From positions 434,001 to 498,000 of the forward strand of contig CAYOLV010000002.1 in the NCBI GenBank assembly GCA_964404895.1: a stretch of 64,000 bases of DNA, in the 5' to 3' direction. The notes under the pieces were generated by a model. It did no database searches. It saw only the letters and a list, made by a program, of their open reading frames with translations, and had not been told where the DNA came from. This DNA is from JBGSUZ01 sp964404895 (lineage in GTDB: Bacteria; Bacillota; Clostridia; Peptostreptococcales; Acidaminobacteraceae). Below, piece after piece: positions 32,468 through 40,943 of the stretch (its first letter is position 1; the number at the start of each line of letters is the position of its first letter). A program made the position numbers and the translations under genes.

Positions 32468-33311
32468 AATAATTTAGATGTCTATTTAGTTTGGACTGAA
32501 CTTCTGCTAATCCTTTAAGAAGTTCAGAGTCAGGGAATTGATGAACGCCTCTAAAATACAAGCTTCTAAAGAAATTCTTTCCATTTATAGAAATATAAAA
32601 ACGTTCCATTCCCTTTGCATTTTCAAATGCGGTGACTACTTTATTCGACCAGTTTTCCACCCATTCCTTTGTGATACTTGGATCTGTGAAGAAGCTTCTC
32701 CAAATAGCTGTTACAAGACGTTCATCTTCTTCTGCTGTCCAGATATTAATACCTTGGCAAATTTTATAAGTAATGCCTTCCAGTATAGGTTTTAGAGGCT
32801 CTATGTTTGAATATCGACAGGCCAGTAATTGTTGGAAGACATCTGCCATATGGGCGTTAGCATGAGCCCAGCCCTTATCTTCAGTGAAGCCTCTTAAGTC
32901 TGTCTCTCTTCTGAACTGATCCAAACATCGCTCATAGGTGTAAGCTAGCTGTTCATCCGTTAAGAAGGGGGACTCAATATGTCTATCCAGAATTGGGACG
33001 ATTACTAAAGCTGAAAATGCCCTCTTGAATACCCCATCGGTAGCCTTTTCACCTAGTTGGAAATGTAAAAAATCATCTGAAAGGAGCCGATTGAGCACAA
33101 CCACCACTTCTTCATTAGAAAGGTATTCTGCGTCTGACACAAGGGTCGCAAAGACAGGATAAACCAAATCGTCTCTCAACACAGGGTCAGGGTCTCCAAT
33201 GTATTTGAAAAGGGCTTCTAGGTAATCTGCTGCCTTTTCTCCCGGCTCAAAATTTCCATCCTTTTCAAGAAAGGCTGACAATTTTTCCATTAAATCCTTT
33301 TTTTCGTTCAT
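32466..33311 (-). CDS. DUF2785 family protein
   Basis: 281 residues from ATG 33311, which follows AAGGAG; the frame is open further upstream but overlaps the aminopeptidase gene and has no site there. The protein is all-helical and hydrophilic, with a conserved-looking core DLRGFTEDKGWAHANAHMADVFQQLLACR that matches DUF2785 proteins; the GWAH-x2-AH cluster of Trp/His residues could bind a ligand or metal. Function is unknown. Its start lies 13 bp after the aminopeptidase stop, so both are probably one transcript. Confidence 0.75.
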   Translation of the reverse strand: MNEKKDLMEKLSAFLEKDGNFEPGEKAADYLEALFKYIGDPDPVLRDDLVYPVFATLVSDAEYLSNEEVVVVLNRLLSDDFLHFQLGEKATDGVFKRAFSALVIVPILDRHIESPFLTDEQLAYTYERCLDQFRRETDLRGFTEDKGWAHANAHMADVFQQLLACRYSNIEPLKPILEGITYKICQGINIWTAEEDERLVTAIWRSFFTDPSITKEWVENWSNKVVTAFENAKGMERFYISINGKNFFRSLYFRGVHQFPDSELLKGLAEVQSKLNRHLNY

Positions 33312-33324
33312 GAAACCAGCTCCT

Positions 33325-35313
33325 TTATTTTTCAAAGGGTTCATTGAGTGCTTCTGTCCCCGACAAAACAAAACGCCCTTCCTTAATGATGGCTTTCTGT
33401 TCGCCAGTAGGCAAAATAACTGTAATGTGTTCGAGAGAGTCATAAGGGATTGTAATATCTGTATGAACCCCAGTATAAGCTTTCGAAACATCTTCTTTTC
33501 TCAAAACAGACCGTTCGTTGTCACGAGCTGTGATCTCTTTGCCATCTGTTGGATTGTACACTGGCAAATCTTCTGCCCAAGAGAAACAAGTATCTCCAAT
33601 AGCAAAATGAGGACCCATTTTCTCTACAATTAAGACTGGTAATTTGTCTACAATGCCATATTTTTCACTGATGGTATAGGCTAGTGTGTTTGTACCAATT
33701 GCAAACTCGCCAATTGGCAATGAGGCATGAGGGAAGAGTAAATTCTCCCGTACATACTCTTTATTTTTTTCTTCTTCTAAGAAGTTAGAGCAATTGTAAT
33801 TTGTGATTTCACCGTTTTCAAAGGTCAAATGGAGATTCTCATAATTAAAATTATCTAAATAAACGGTATCTAAATGCAACACCCCATTAGTGCCCTTTAA
33901 TTCAGGAGATGTAAAAACTTCTCCTACTGGGATGTTGACGTCTGCCACACAGTTAACAAAATTAGTTTCCTTTTGTGGGTTATTCAATTTATGCAATTTG
34001 ACTTTGATATCAGTACGATTGCCCTTATAGCCTTTTACATGAACAAATTCGCCTTGATCAAGGGTGTCGATGATAACTTGTTGAATTTTCTCATGGGCAT
34101 CGCTGTCCATTTGGTTGATTTTCACCGTGTCTGCAAAAATTTCTTCAAACTGTTCCCCAATTTCTGGCGTCGGGAATGCCACCATGCAGAAGCTGCGTTC
34201 AGATTCAGGCAAATACTTTTCCACTGTCTCTGAAGAGGCTATATCAAATTGTTGAGCACACTTTTGTTGTGCTTCAGTCAGTTTAACCCTTGCGTTGTTA
34301 TTGACAGGAGAAAAAGGCTCTGCCCCAAATTTCTCTACATAAAGAATCCCTGAATAATCTTTCAATTCTTTCTCGAGTTTTGCAGCCGCGTTGCCGTAAG
34401 CTTTAATTTCACAAGCACTGACTTCCTCGTTCATATAAAGACCTTCGTCAAACTTGTGATCGAAATCAAATTGTTTGTTGTATTCTGTGGTTTCAATACT
34501 GCTCACATAGGGCTTCATATTTTCTTTTTTGAGATAGTGCATCATTAAATTCGTCAAACGTTCTTGCCCAGCCACAGCTACAATTCTAACAGCGTGTCTA
34601 AGGCTGATGTCCTTATTGTCCCTCTTAAAGCCATTCACATAAGCCTTTACAATGGACTGCGCTAGGTGATCTAACGATGCCTCATTGTACTGATTCATAA
34701 ATTCAGCAGTTCTTAATTCATTCTTTGAAATATAAACACCAAATTCGAATAGGTATTTAGGATCTGAAAGATCTCTATTCAGAATGACTTCACTGTAGTT
34801 TTGGAAATCATAAGTGAAACGTTGGAAAAATCTTCTGCCAAAATGATTTTCGGCTTTATTCGTTTTATGCTGCCCAATGGTTGCTTTTAAAGATTCAATT
34901 TCTACTTTCTCCGCTGTAAGCCCTTCATAGATTAACAGAAATAAATCTGTTAAATCTTTAAAGTCATCTTTTTTATGAGTAAAGGCAAAATCAATGCCCT
35001 TATACAGTTGTGCATCTAAAAAGCTAACAACTTGACCCACTTCACTTCCAAAAATTTCAGTGGCATAAACGGGATTTGCATAACAATGGTCATAATTCTC
35101 TGGCATTACAGCTTCAAACAACTGGTGATTTTCAGTTAATAATTCTTCAACTGTTCTCTTCTCAAAATACTCAGGGCACAACCCTTGTTCTAGAGCCAAG
35201 TAGCTCATCAGTCTAGCGGATGCCTTATTAAAATAAGCTCCCAACGGGGTATTACTCTCAATTTCCATATCCATATGAACTGCTTTTAAATGTTGCTCTA
35301 ATGCCTTTGTCAT
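33325..35313 (-). CDS. M29-family metalloaminopeptidase (AmpS-like) with long N-terminal extension
   Basis: 662 residues. The C-terminal 400 match M29 aminopeptidases: NIPVGEVFTSPELKGTNG (metal Glu), LPIGEFAIGTNTLAY, and KMGPHFAIGDTCFSW with the His and Asp ligands. The N-terminal 250 residues (LGAYFNKASARLMSYLALEQ to about VYISKNELRTAEF) precede the usual start of the family, so the protein is larger than AmpS/AmpII (about 410). No signal peptide. It likely releases N-terminal residues from cytoplasmic peptides. ATG at 35313 follows AAGGAG. Upstream of, and probably co-transcribed with, the DUF2785 gene. Confidence 0.85.
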   Translation of the reverse strand: MTKALEQHLKAVHMDMEIESNTPLGAYFNKASARLMSYLALEQGLCPEYFEKRTVEELLTENHQLFEAVMPENYDHCYANPVYATEIFGSEVGQVVSFLDAQLYKGIDFAFTHKKDDFKDLTDLFLLIYEGLTAEKVEIESLKATIGQHKTNKAENHFGRRFFQRFTYDFQNYSEVILNRDLSDPKYLFEFGVYISKNELRTAEFMNQYNEASLDHLAQSIVKAYVNGFKRDNKDISLRHAVRIVAVAGQERLTNLMMHYLKKENMKPYVSSIETTEYNKQFDFDHKFDEGLYMNEEVSACEIKAYGNAAAKLEKELKDYSGILYVEKFGAEPFSPVNNNARVKLTEAQQKCAQQFDIASSETVEKYLPESERSFCMVAFPTPEIGEQFEEIFADTVKINQMDSDAHEKIQQVIIDTLDQGEFVHVKGYKGNRTDIKVKLHKLNNPQKETNFVNCVADVNIPVGEVFTSPELKGTNGVLHLDTVYLDNFNYENLHLTFENGEITNYNCSNFLEEEKNKEYVRENLLFPHASLPIGEFAIGTNTLAYTISEKYGIVDKLPVLIVEKMGPHFAIGDTCFSWAEDLPVYNPTDGKEITARDNERSVLRKEDVSKAYTGVHTDITIPYDSLEHITVILPTGEQKAIIKEGRFVLSGTEALNEPFEK

Positions 35314-35410
35314 TTTAGTTACTCCTTATATTAGGAAAATTAGATATCTTCTCATTTCATTATATAGACTATAATTAAAATTGTACATTAATTTATTTTG
35401 TACGTTTATA

Positions 35411-35450
35411 TAAAAGAAAAGTCAAGCTCGCTAAAAATAACGAACTTGAC
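35411..35450 (-). terminator. Terminator of the endonuclease gene
   Basis: GTCAAGcTCG (35421-35430) pairs with CGAaCTTGAC (35441-35450); on the minus strand the T-rich tail is the complement of 35411-35420. Confidence 0.8.
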
Positions 35451-35462
35451 AGATGTATTCCT

Positions 35463-36692
35463 CTAATTAGCCCAAATGAGATCTGCCCACTCTGGGTGAT
35501 CAATAAATGGATTTCTATTGTGTTGGAAGTCTTTATAGATGACGTTATTTCTTCTGATCTCCGCTGCATCTACTTTATCTAATCTGTTCCACTCTAAAAG
35601 GACTTTCAAATTTCCCATATAAGGAGATTTATCGTCAACAATTGCATTGTTGAGCTCTAAATCAACACCGTCATGAAGTTCATAACGTACAGCCATATAG
35701 AAGAGCATACGGGCGATGTCGCCTTTCACTTCATCTCGTGGTTCCCAGATTTCTTTGTTTTTAATATAGTAACAGTCTGTAGCTTCAGAGTCTCTTACAG
35801 CCTCTGGATTTGAAGAAATTTCATCAAAATAAAAATTACTTCTCGTTGCATTAACCGAAACATCAGTTGCTCTTAAATGATGTAAGTCAGTCCCTGGTCC
35901 TGGTGAAGTTCCGAAATCGCCTCTCGATTTGGCCCATACATGCTCCCGATTCCAGTTATCAACGCCAGCGCCTTTCGTATTTTTGCCTTGTGATCTCCCT
36001 GTATACAGACAAATGATGTTACTTGAATTATTTGGATCTTGATCTGTTGCACAAATGCCATCCCAGACCGCGCTATAACTCAAAACTGCATTTTCATCAA
36101 TGATGTCATGCAAACTGTCTTTGAGGGTTTGACCTGTTTTGCCAAGGGCATTGGCGTAATAAGTATTGTCATATTCGGTGACAGTACCTGGTGTCGTTCC
36201 TGGCGTCGTACCTGGTGTCGTTCCAGGTGTTGTTCCACCAGTATTCCCGCCATTGTCAATGGTTGTAAGCGTCATAGCGGTGATGTTTTTTATACCTTCA
36301 TGTGAGTAATAACTTGTGTACTCACCCGTTATTTTAATGGCCTTACCCTTCAATGCAGGATTTGACTGTAAGCCAAACGTCGATCTGAACTTAGACGGTA
36401 CTTGAACATAAACCATTTTAGCAGGATCTGATTCAGTTGCAGAATCTGCAATTGCTAAAGCCGTATCACTTTTAAAAGAAGATGTAATAATTGCATTTGA
36501 AGCTGTAGGCATGCCAACGACATAACCCTGTACTGTAATTTCAGTGCCTTTGCTTTGATTAAACACTTCAACTATTTTATAAATTTGACTAGTATCTGAA
36601 AAACTCAGTACTGCATTTGGAATCATCAAACTGAAAATAAGAAGTAAAGAAACTAAAAATTGTTTGCCAAATAGCCCTTTTTTGGATTTCAT
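35463..36692 (-). CDS. Secreted endonuclease I with N-terminal OB-fold (DUF6359-like) domain
   Basis: 409 residues: signal peptide (1-30), an OB-fold domain (about 35-150, with TVQGYVVGMPT and LKGKAIKITGEYTSYY), a low-complexity linker of repeated TTPG units (about 155-175), and an endonuclease I domain to the end. Catalytic-type motifs: NREHVWAKSRGDF, DLHHLRATDVSVNATRSN and GDIARMLFYMAVRY. Such enzymes degrade extracellular DNA for nutrients or biofilm dispersal. The linker is encoded by imperfect 12-bp repeats (36185-36236). ATG at 36692 follows GAGGTG. Monocistronic, with its own terminator. Confidence 0.9.
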   Translation of the reverse strand: MKSKKGLFGKQFLVSLLLIFSLMIPNAVLSFSDTSQIYKIVEVFNQSKGTEITVQGYVVGMPTASNAIITSSFKSDTALAIADSATESDPAKMVYVQVPSKFRSTFGLQSNPALKGKAIKITGEYTSYYSHEGIKNITAMTLTTIDNGGNTGGTTPGTTPGTTPGTTPGTVTEYDNTYYANALGKTGQTLKDSLHDIIDENAVLSYSAVWDGICATDQDPNNSSNIICLYTGRSQGKNTKGAGVDNWNREHVWAKSRGDFGTSPGPGTDLHHLRATDVSVNATRSNFYFDEISSNPEAVRDSEATDCYYIKNKEIWEPRDEVKGDIARMLFYMAVRYELHDGVDLELNNAIVDDKSPYMGNLKVLLEWNRLDKVDAAEIRRNNVIYKDFQHNRNPFIDHPEWADLIWAN

Positions 36693-36893
36693 AAATCACC
36701 TCATCAATTTTTTTGTGTGTTTCCTTAACGATGCATTTTATTGCTCAGGCATGACAATATTATATTTTCTTCCCTCCTAACGTTGTCTGATTGGCCCCTC
36801 CTTAGTGTATGTAAATATGGACGCTTTCGAATATGTTCTTATATAACAATTTTTTTACGCCCTAAAAAGTAACAATATTCCACTTTTTACATC

Positions 36894-36938
36894 AAAAAAA
36901 ACAAGACTCAAAAACAATAGTATTGTTTAGAGTCTTGT
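36894..36938 (-). terminator. Terminator-like hairpin without an adjacent gene
   Basis: CAAGACTC (36902-36909) and GAGTCTTG (36930-36937), with an inner AAACAAT/ATTGTTT stem; a run of T follows on the minus strand (complement of 36894-36901). It lies 180 bp beyond the VOC gene stop, with only AT-rich DNA between. It may end the VOC transcript or an unannotated small RNA. The rest of the gap (36693-36893) holds two AAGGAGG/TAGGAGG-like tracts and a TATAAT near 36750, but no clear ORF. Confidence 0.6.
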
Positions 36939-37060
36939 GTTCATTTATTAACACTGAATGGGGCTATTATTGGTTTACAATATAACAAAATTTTAATTAA
37001 TATAAATCTAAATTATTAAAATATTAAAAAACATTCGTAAAAAACATCTAAGAACAATAC

Positions 37061-37084
37061 ATCTCAACTTTCAAAAGTTGAGAT
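37061..37084. other. Perfect hairpin just after the VOC gene
   Basis: ATCTCAACTT-TCAA-AAGTTGAGAT: a 10-bp stem with a 4-nt loop. The 3' side is only moderately T-rich on either strand, so it may be a weak terminator of the VOC gene. Confidence 0.55.
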
Positions 37085-37117
37085 ATTACTTTTATTTATT
37101 AAAAGAACCCGTTGCTA

Positions 37118-37492
37118 CTAAAAAGAATGCACGACCTTTTCCACAAATTGAATTTTAAGTCCGTTTGGATCTAACACGTAGAAAAACTTAATAGTGGGAT
37201 TGGGTCTGAACGGACCACTATAAATGGGATAACCGATCTCGTTAAGGCTTTTGATCAACTCATCTACAGACTCTGTCATAAAACCCATCGAGATATCGTG
37301 ACCCAAATCAATCGTTTCAGTTTCATCGTTGTCGATTAGCTCAACCTCTGTTTCACCATCGCCTAAAAAAGCAATTTCCATGCCCTCGCATGGACTGTAT
37401 TTCCGTTTAAGGGGCAATCCGACTATTTCTTGATAAAATTTGAGTGACGCCTCCATGTTTTTGACCTGTAATGTCGTCCAACAAAACTTCAT
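37118..37492 (-). CDS. VOC (glyoxalase/bleomycin resistance) family protein
   Basis: 124 residues with the paired beta-alpha-beta-beta-beta modules of the vicinal oxygen chelate fold: MKFCWTTLQVKNMEASLKFYQEIVGLPLKRKY and IKFFYVLDPNGLKIQFVEKV at the two ends. The DPNG turn and a terminal Glu (QFVE) fit a metal-binding glyoxalase-like site. The substrate cannot be named. ATG at 37492 after AGGAGGG. It lies divergent from the ars operon and has no co-transcribed partner. Confidence 0.8.
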   Translation of the reverse strand: MKFCWTTLQVKNMEASLKFYQEIVGLPLKRKYSPCEGMEIAFLGDGETEVELIDNDETETIDLGHDISMGFMTESVDELIKSLNEIGYPIYSGPFRPNPTIKFFYVLDPNGLKIQFVEKVVHSF

Positions 37493-37609
37493 CTGTAAAC
37501 CCTCCTATGTCTTTAGTACAACTTAATTGATGCTATCTGATTATTGTATACCTTTTTCATTAATTCTGAAACATGCTTAGCAGATTCTGACAAGCTAATG
37601 AATAAACCA

Positions 37610-37669
37610 TTGACAAATTTGTTCAACCATAATACGATACTCATATACCCATATGTGCATATGTATATG
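37610..37669 (+). promoter_or_regulatory. Promoter and ArsR-type operator of the ars operon
   Basis: TTGACA (37610-37615), 17 bp, TACGAT (37633-37638). Directly downstream is a nested dyad, CATATAC (37642-37648) with GTATATG (37663-37669), and inside it ATATG-TG-CATAT (37651-37662). This placement over the transcription start suits repression by the ArsR protein encoded next. Confidence 0.75.
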
Positions 37670-37697
37670 TTTAGTTTTAATCTCGAAAGGAGATTCT

Positions 37698-38051
37698 ATG
37701 AACAGTTTGACGAATATCTATAAAATTCTTTCCGACGAAACCCGTCTGAGAATTCTGATGTTGCTCTATTTGGACGACCTTTGTGTTTGCCAGCTCAGTG
37801 GTATTTTAATGACTGCTCAGCCTAAAATCTCTAAAAATTTATCTAAACTCAGAGATATGCAACTGGTTCAAGACGAGCGCCGTGAGAAATTCGTTTATTA
37901 TGAACTTCTAAAAAAAGAGCCTTTACTGATGGCAACCCTTAAAAACATTGAAGATCACATGGATCAATATCCGCTGTTGATAGAAGATCGGAATCGATTG
38001 AAAAATAAAGATGTTTTTTTGAATCAATGTTGCACCACCTGTAATGAATGA
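37698..38051 (+). CDS. arsR: ArsR-family metalloregulator (arsenic/antimony type)
   Basis: 117 residues from ATG 37698 (AAAGGAG 7 nt upstream; the frame extends upstream without a site). A winged helix with the metal-sensing motif DLCVCQL (Cys29, Cys31) in the recognition-helix region, close to the ELCVCDL motif of As(III)-responsive ArsR proteins. The C-terminal NQCCTTCNE adds three cysteines. It likely represses its own operon until arsenite or an organoarsenical binds the cysteines. Co-transcribed with the ArsP-like permease 14 bp downstream and a thioredoxin-like gene. Confidence 0.9.
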   Translation: MNSLTNIYKILSDETRLRILMLLYLDDLCVCQLSGILMTAQPKISKNLSKLRDMQLVQDERREKFVYYELLKKEPLLMATLKNIEDHMDQYPLLIEDRNRLKNKDVFLNQCCTTCNE

Positions 38052-38065
38052 AAGTGAGGTAAAAT

Positions 38066-39070
38066 ATGTTCGTATTTGAATGGCTGAATAATCAGCTCTT
38101 AAAAATGATTTGGTTATCTGACCTAGTTCAGTGGTTGGTTGAAAATGTTATGGGATTAGATACAGCAGGGAAATTAGGCGGCAGCATTCACTTCTTTATT
38201 TATGATGTGATTAAAATTTTCATTTTACTGTCGGTTTTGATTTTTTCAATTTCTTATATCCAAAGTTTCTTCCCGCCAGAACGAACCCGAAAAATTTTAG
38301 GCAATTTTAATGGCATTACTGCAAATATTTTAGGCGCTCTGCTGGGCACTATTACACCATTTTGCTCTTGCTCTTCAATACCTCTATTCATTGGATTTAC
38401 TAGCGCAGGCTTACCGATTGGCGTCACTTTTTCGTTTTTGATCTCGTCGCCTTTAGTAGATTTAGCCTCGGTTTTACTGCTAGCCAGTATTTTTAACTGG
38501 AAAATAGCCATCGCCTATGTGGTTGTGGGCTTAATTCTTGCAGTAATCAGTGGCACTATTATTAGCAAACTTAAACTTGAAAAATATGTAGAACCTTTTG
38601 TTTACAGCAATAAAATGATTGAACTTGATCAAGAAGAATTAACGGTTAAAGACCGATTGGCTTTCTCAAAGCAGCAGGTATTAGACATTGTAAAAAAAGT
38701 ATGGCTTTATATTTTGATTGGTGTGGGCATTGGAGCAGTCATTCATAACTGGATTCCCCAGTCTGTGGTCACTGCAGTCTTAGGTCAAGACAAGTGGTAT
38801 TCTGTGTTAATTGCTACAGCCGTTGGTATTCCTATGTATGCAGATATTTTTGGAACCCTTCCAATCGCTGAAGCCTTAGTTTCAAAAGGGGTTGGCATTG
38901 GTACAGCTCTTGCTTTTATGATGGCAGTAACAGCTTTATCTCTCCCTTCAATTATCATGCTTAAAAACGTTGTTAAGACAAAGCTTTTAGCCATATTCGT
39001 AGGGCTTGTCACTTTAGGCATTCTAATTATTGGTTATACCTTTAATGCGTTTGGTTATTTATTCTTATAA
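38066..39070 (+). CDS. arsP: ArsP-like permease (UPF0718/DUF318 family)
   Basis: 334 residues, about eight TM helices. The first half carries the family mark GTITPFCSCSSIPLFIGFTSAG (Cys100, Cys102), and a repeat-like LPIAEALVSKGVGIGTALAFMMAVTALSLPS occurs in the second half. Members export methylated or aromatic organoarsenicals; the conserved cysteines are thought to bind trivalent arsenic. ATG at 38066 after GTGAGG. Located between an As-type ArsR and a CxxC thioredoxin-like protein, which supports an arsenic role rather than a general permease role. Confidence 0.88.
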   Translation: MFVFEWLNNQLLKMIWLSDLVQWLVENVMGLDTAGKLGGSIHFFIYDVIKIFILLSVLIFSISYIQSFFPPERTRKILGNFNGITANILGALLGTITPFCSCSSIPLFIGFTSAGLPIGVTFSFLISSPLVDLASVLLLASIFNWKIAIAYVVVGLILAVISGTIISKLKLEKYVEPFVYSNKMIELDQEELTVKDRLAFSKQQVLDIVKKVWLYILIGVGIGAVIHNWIPQSVVTAVLGQDKWYSVLIATAVGIPMYADIFGTLPIAEALVSKGVGIGTALAFMMAVTALSLPSIIMLKNVVKTKLLAIFVGLVTLGILIIGYTFNAFGYLFL

Positions 39071-39092
39071 TTTAGTTTTGAGGAGGATTCTT

Positions 39093-39323
39093 ATGATTAT
39101 TAAAGTTTTAGGTTCAGGATGTGCAAACTGCAAAAAATTAGAAGAACATGCAAAGGAAGCTGTGAAGGCTCTCGGCGTAGACGCTACCATCGTAAAAGTG
39201 GAAGATTTTAAAGAGATTATGGCCTATGGTGTGATGAAAACCCCTGCCCTTGTTATTGATGAACAAGTAAAAATAATGGGTCGAGTCGCTTCTGTTGAAG
39301 ACATTAAAAATCTTTTGAAGTAA
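39093..39323 (+). CDS. Small thioredoxin/glutaredoxin-like protein (TM0996/MTH895 type)
   Basis: 76 residues from ATG 39093 (AGGAGG 6 nt upstream; the upstream in-frame extension has no site). A minimal thioredoxin fold with the redox motif GCANCKK (Cys10-x2-Cys13) and the cis-Pro loop KTPALVIDEQV. Such proteins commonly sit with ArsP/permease genes and are suspected of reducing or passing thiol-bound metal. Third gene of the ars operon, followed by a terminator. Confidence 0.88.
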   Translation: MIIKVLGSGCANCKKLEEHAKEAVKALGVDATIVKVEDFKEIMAYGVMKTPALVIDEQVKIMGRVASVEDIKNLLK

Positions 39324-39346
39324 ATGAATAAGTCCTACCAATAATA

Positions 39347-39402
39347 AAATCCATAGAATCTGTTCATTATTACTCTGAGCAGGTTTTATGGATTTATTTT
39401 TT
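39347..39402. terminator. Bidirectional terminator after the ars operon
   Basis: AAATCCATAgAAtCTG (39347-39362) pairs with CAGgTTtTATGGATTT (39380-39395); T-run follows on the plus strand. It overlaps the end of the convergent response-regulator gene. Confidence 0.75.
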
Positions 39403-39789
39403 TGTCTCATTTAATTCTTTGGCGTCACTTATTTCTTTTTCAAACTTTTTCAAAATGTATAAAATAGCTTCTGGTTTAAAGGGTTTCACAATAAAATCGC
39501 TGGCACCGGCTTGTATAGCTTCCATAACCAACCATTGCTGTCCCATGGCAGAGCACATGACCACCCGTGCACCTGGGTGTCTTTTTCTGATGACTTTGAC
39601 GGCGTCAAGTCCAGATAAATTTGGCATGGTAATATCCATAAAGACTAAATCTGGCTTGAGTACTTCGTACAGGTCGATACCCATTTGTCCGTCATAGGCT
39701 TCTCCAACGACTTCGTGTTTACCGTATTCAATAATATTCCTTAAGACAAGCCTCATAAAAGCTGCATCATCTACTAGTAAAATTTTCAT
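39394..39789 (-). CDS. CheY-like single-domain response regulator
   Basis: 131 residues, receiver domain only: MKILLVDDAAFMRLVLRNII (acidic pair Asp7-Asp8), phosphorylation site FMDITMPN (Asp52), the conserved Thr/Ser region VVMCSAMGQQWLV and the Lys in DFIVKPFKPEAI. Strong similarity to CheY of Firmicutes. There is no output domain, so it acts by protein-protein contact. Start ATG 39789 is chosen over GTG 39798 because a GAG-type site is better spaced. No chemotaxis genes are nearby; it may serve the flagellar motor or the TPR-GGDEF regulator, but this is not shown. Confidence 0.88.
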   Translation of the reverse strand: MKILLVDDAAFMRLVLRNIIEYGKHEVVGEAYDGQMGIDLYEVLKPDLVFMDITMPNLSGLDAVKVIRKRHPGARVVMCSAMGQQWLVMEAIQAGASDFIVKPFKPEAILYILKKFEKEISDAKELNETKK

Positions 39790-39887
39790 GATCAACACTC
39801 ATTTCTCTAATCGGACACAATTCAACAATACGCACAAGAAATGTGTTCATCTTCTTTACCTTTATAGTTTTACATTGCTGATTTCCT

Positions 39888-40838
39888 TCACAACTCAGGA
39901 AAAAGAAATGATTTTAAAAAGCCATACCCCTTGCCAGACATATCATTCAAAGGGATAAAATCCAAAGCAGCACTATTGATGCAGTACCTTAGACCGCCAG
40001 TCATTTTAGGGCCATCATTAAAAACATGACCTAAATGGGCATTTCCAACTCGGCTTCTCACTTCAATACGTTCCATACCATGGGTGTCATCCACCACTTC
40101 AAACACCACTTCTTTGGAAATCGGTTTTGAGAAACTTGGCCAACCACATTCGGAACTAAATTTATCTAAACTTGAAAATAAAGGTTCTCCTGTTGTAACA
40201 TCCACGTAAATCCCCTCTTCAAAAAGGTTCCAATAGGGATTATCAAAAGGTCTCTCAGTAGCCGATTCTTGGGTGACCGACATTTGAAGGGCTGTTAGAT
40301 GATTCTTAAGTATTGCCTTTTCAGGTAAATGATATAAATCTGCTTCAATAATGGGTTCCAGCGCCAGACTCAGGTTAATATGACAATAACCTCTCGGATT
40401 TTTTTCAAGGTATTTTTGATGGTATTCTTCGGCTTTATAAAACGACTTTAAGGGTTCTACAACAACACGAATTGGCAGTTTATAAGCCTTTTGTTTGCGG
40501 TTGATAAAATCTTGAATAAGGATTTCTTCGCTTTGATTGGTGAAAAATATTCCTGTTCTGTATTGAGACCCTATGTCAGCGCCTTGGCGATCTATGGTGG
40601 TTGGATCAATAACTTTAAAATAATAGGTCAATAAAGTCTCAAGGTCAATTTTTTCAGGATTATAGCCAACGCTAACCGTCTCAGCGTGTCCAGTGTTTCC
40701 ACGGCATACTTCTTCGTAACTGGGATTTTCAGTATTTCCGTTTGCGTAACCTGAAAACACCTCAATGACACCTACAACCTTGGCCATATAGGCTTCTAAT
40801 CCCCAAAAACAGCCACCTGCTAAATAAATATGTTTCAT
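39888..40838 (-). CDS. msrAB: Bifunctional peptide methionine sulfoxide reductase MsrA/MsrB
   Basis: Repairs oxidised methionine: MsrA acts on the S form, MsrB on the R form. The 316 residues contain MsrA at the N-terminus (GGCFWGLEAYM, catalytic Cys10; NTGHAETVSVGY; GSQYRTGIFF) and MsrB at the C-terminus (FSSECGWPSF; RIEVRSRVGNAHLGHVF; LRYCINSAALDF with the catalytic Cys). The MsrB half lacks the two CxxC zinc pairs. No signal peptide, so cytoplasmic. ATG at 40838 after AAAGGAG. Single-gene unit; no thioredoxin-type partner adjacent, although one is encoded in the nearby ars operon. Confidence 0.95.
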   Translation of the reverse strand: MKHIYLAGGCFWGLEAYMAKVVGVIEVFSGYANGNTENPSYEEVCRGNTGHAETVSVGYNPEKIDLETLLTYYFKVIDPTTIDRQGADIGSQYRTGIFFTNQSEEILIQDFINRKQKAYKLPIRVVVEPLKSFYKAEEYHQKYLEKNPRGYCHINLSLALEPIIEADLYHLPEKAILKNHLTALQMSVTQESATERPFDNPYWNLFEEGIYVDVTTGEPLFSSLDKFSSECGWPSFSKPISKEVVFEVVDDTHGMERIEVRSRVGNAHLGHVFNDGPKMTGGLRYCINSAALDFIPLNDMSGKGYGFLKSFLFPEL

Positions 40839-40943
40839 AGTCTACTCCTTTGGTCTCCCACAGTAGTCAACAGACAACTTTGTGCACATTATATATAGTA
40901 TACCATTTAAATGCAAATTTACTATTAAAGTGCATTCATTCAA

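Noticed and set aside
36185..36236. Tandem 12-bp repeats resembling a tiny repeat array
   Set aside because: They are in frame with the endonuclease gene and encode a TTPG linker; no spacers, no cas genes.
39888..40838. Possible selenocysteine in MsrA
   Set aside because: The catalytic position is a normal Cys codon (GGCFWG) and no in-frame TGA interrupts the gene.
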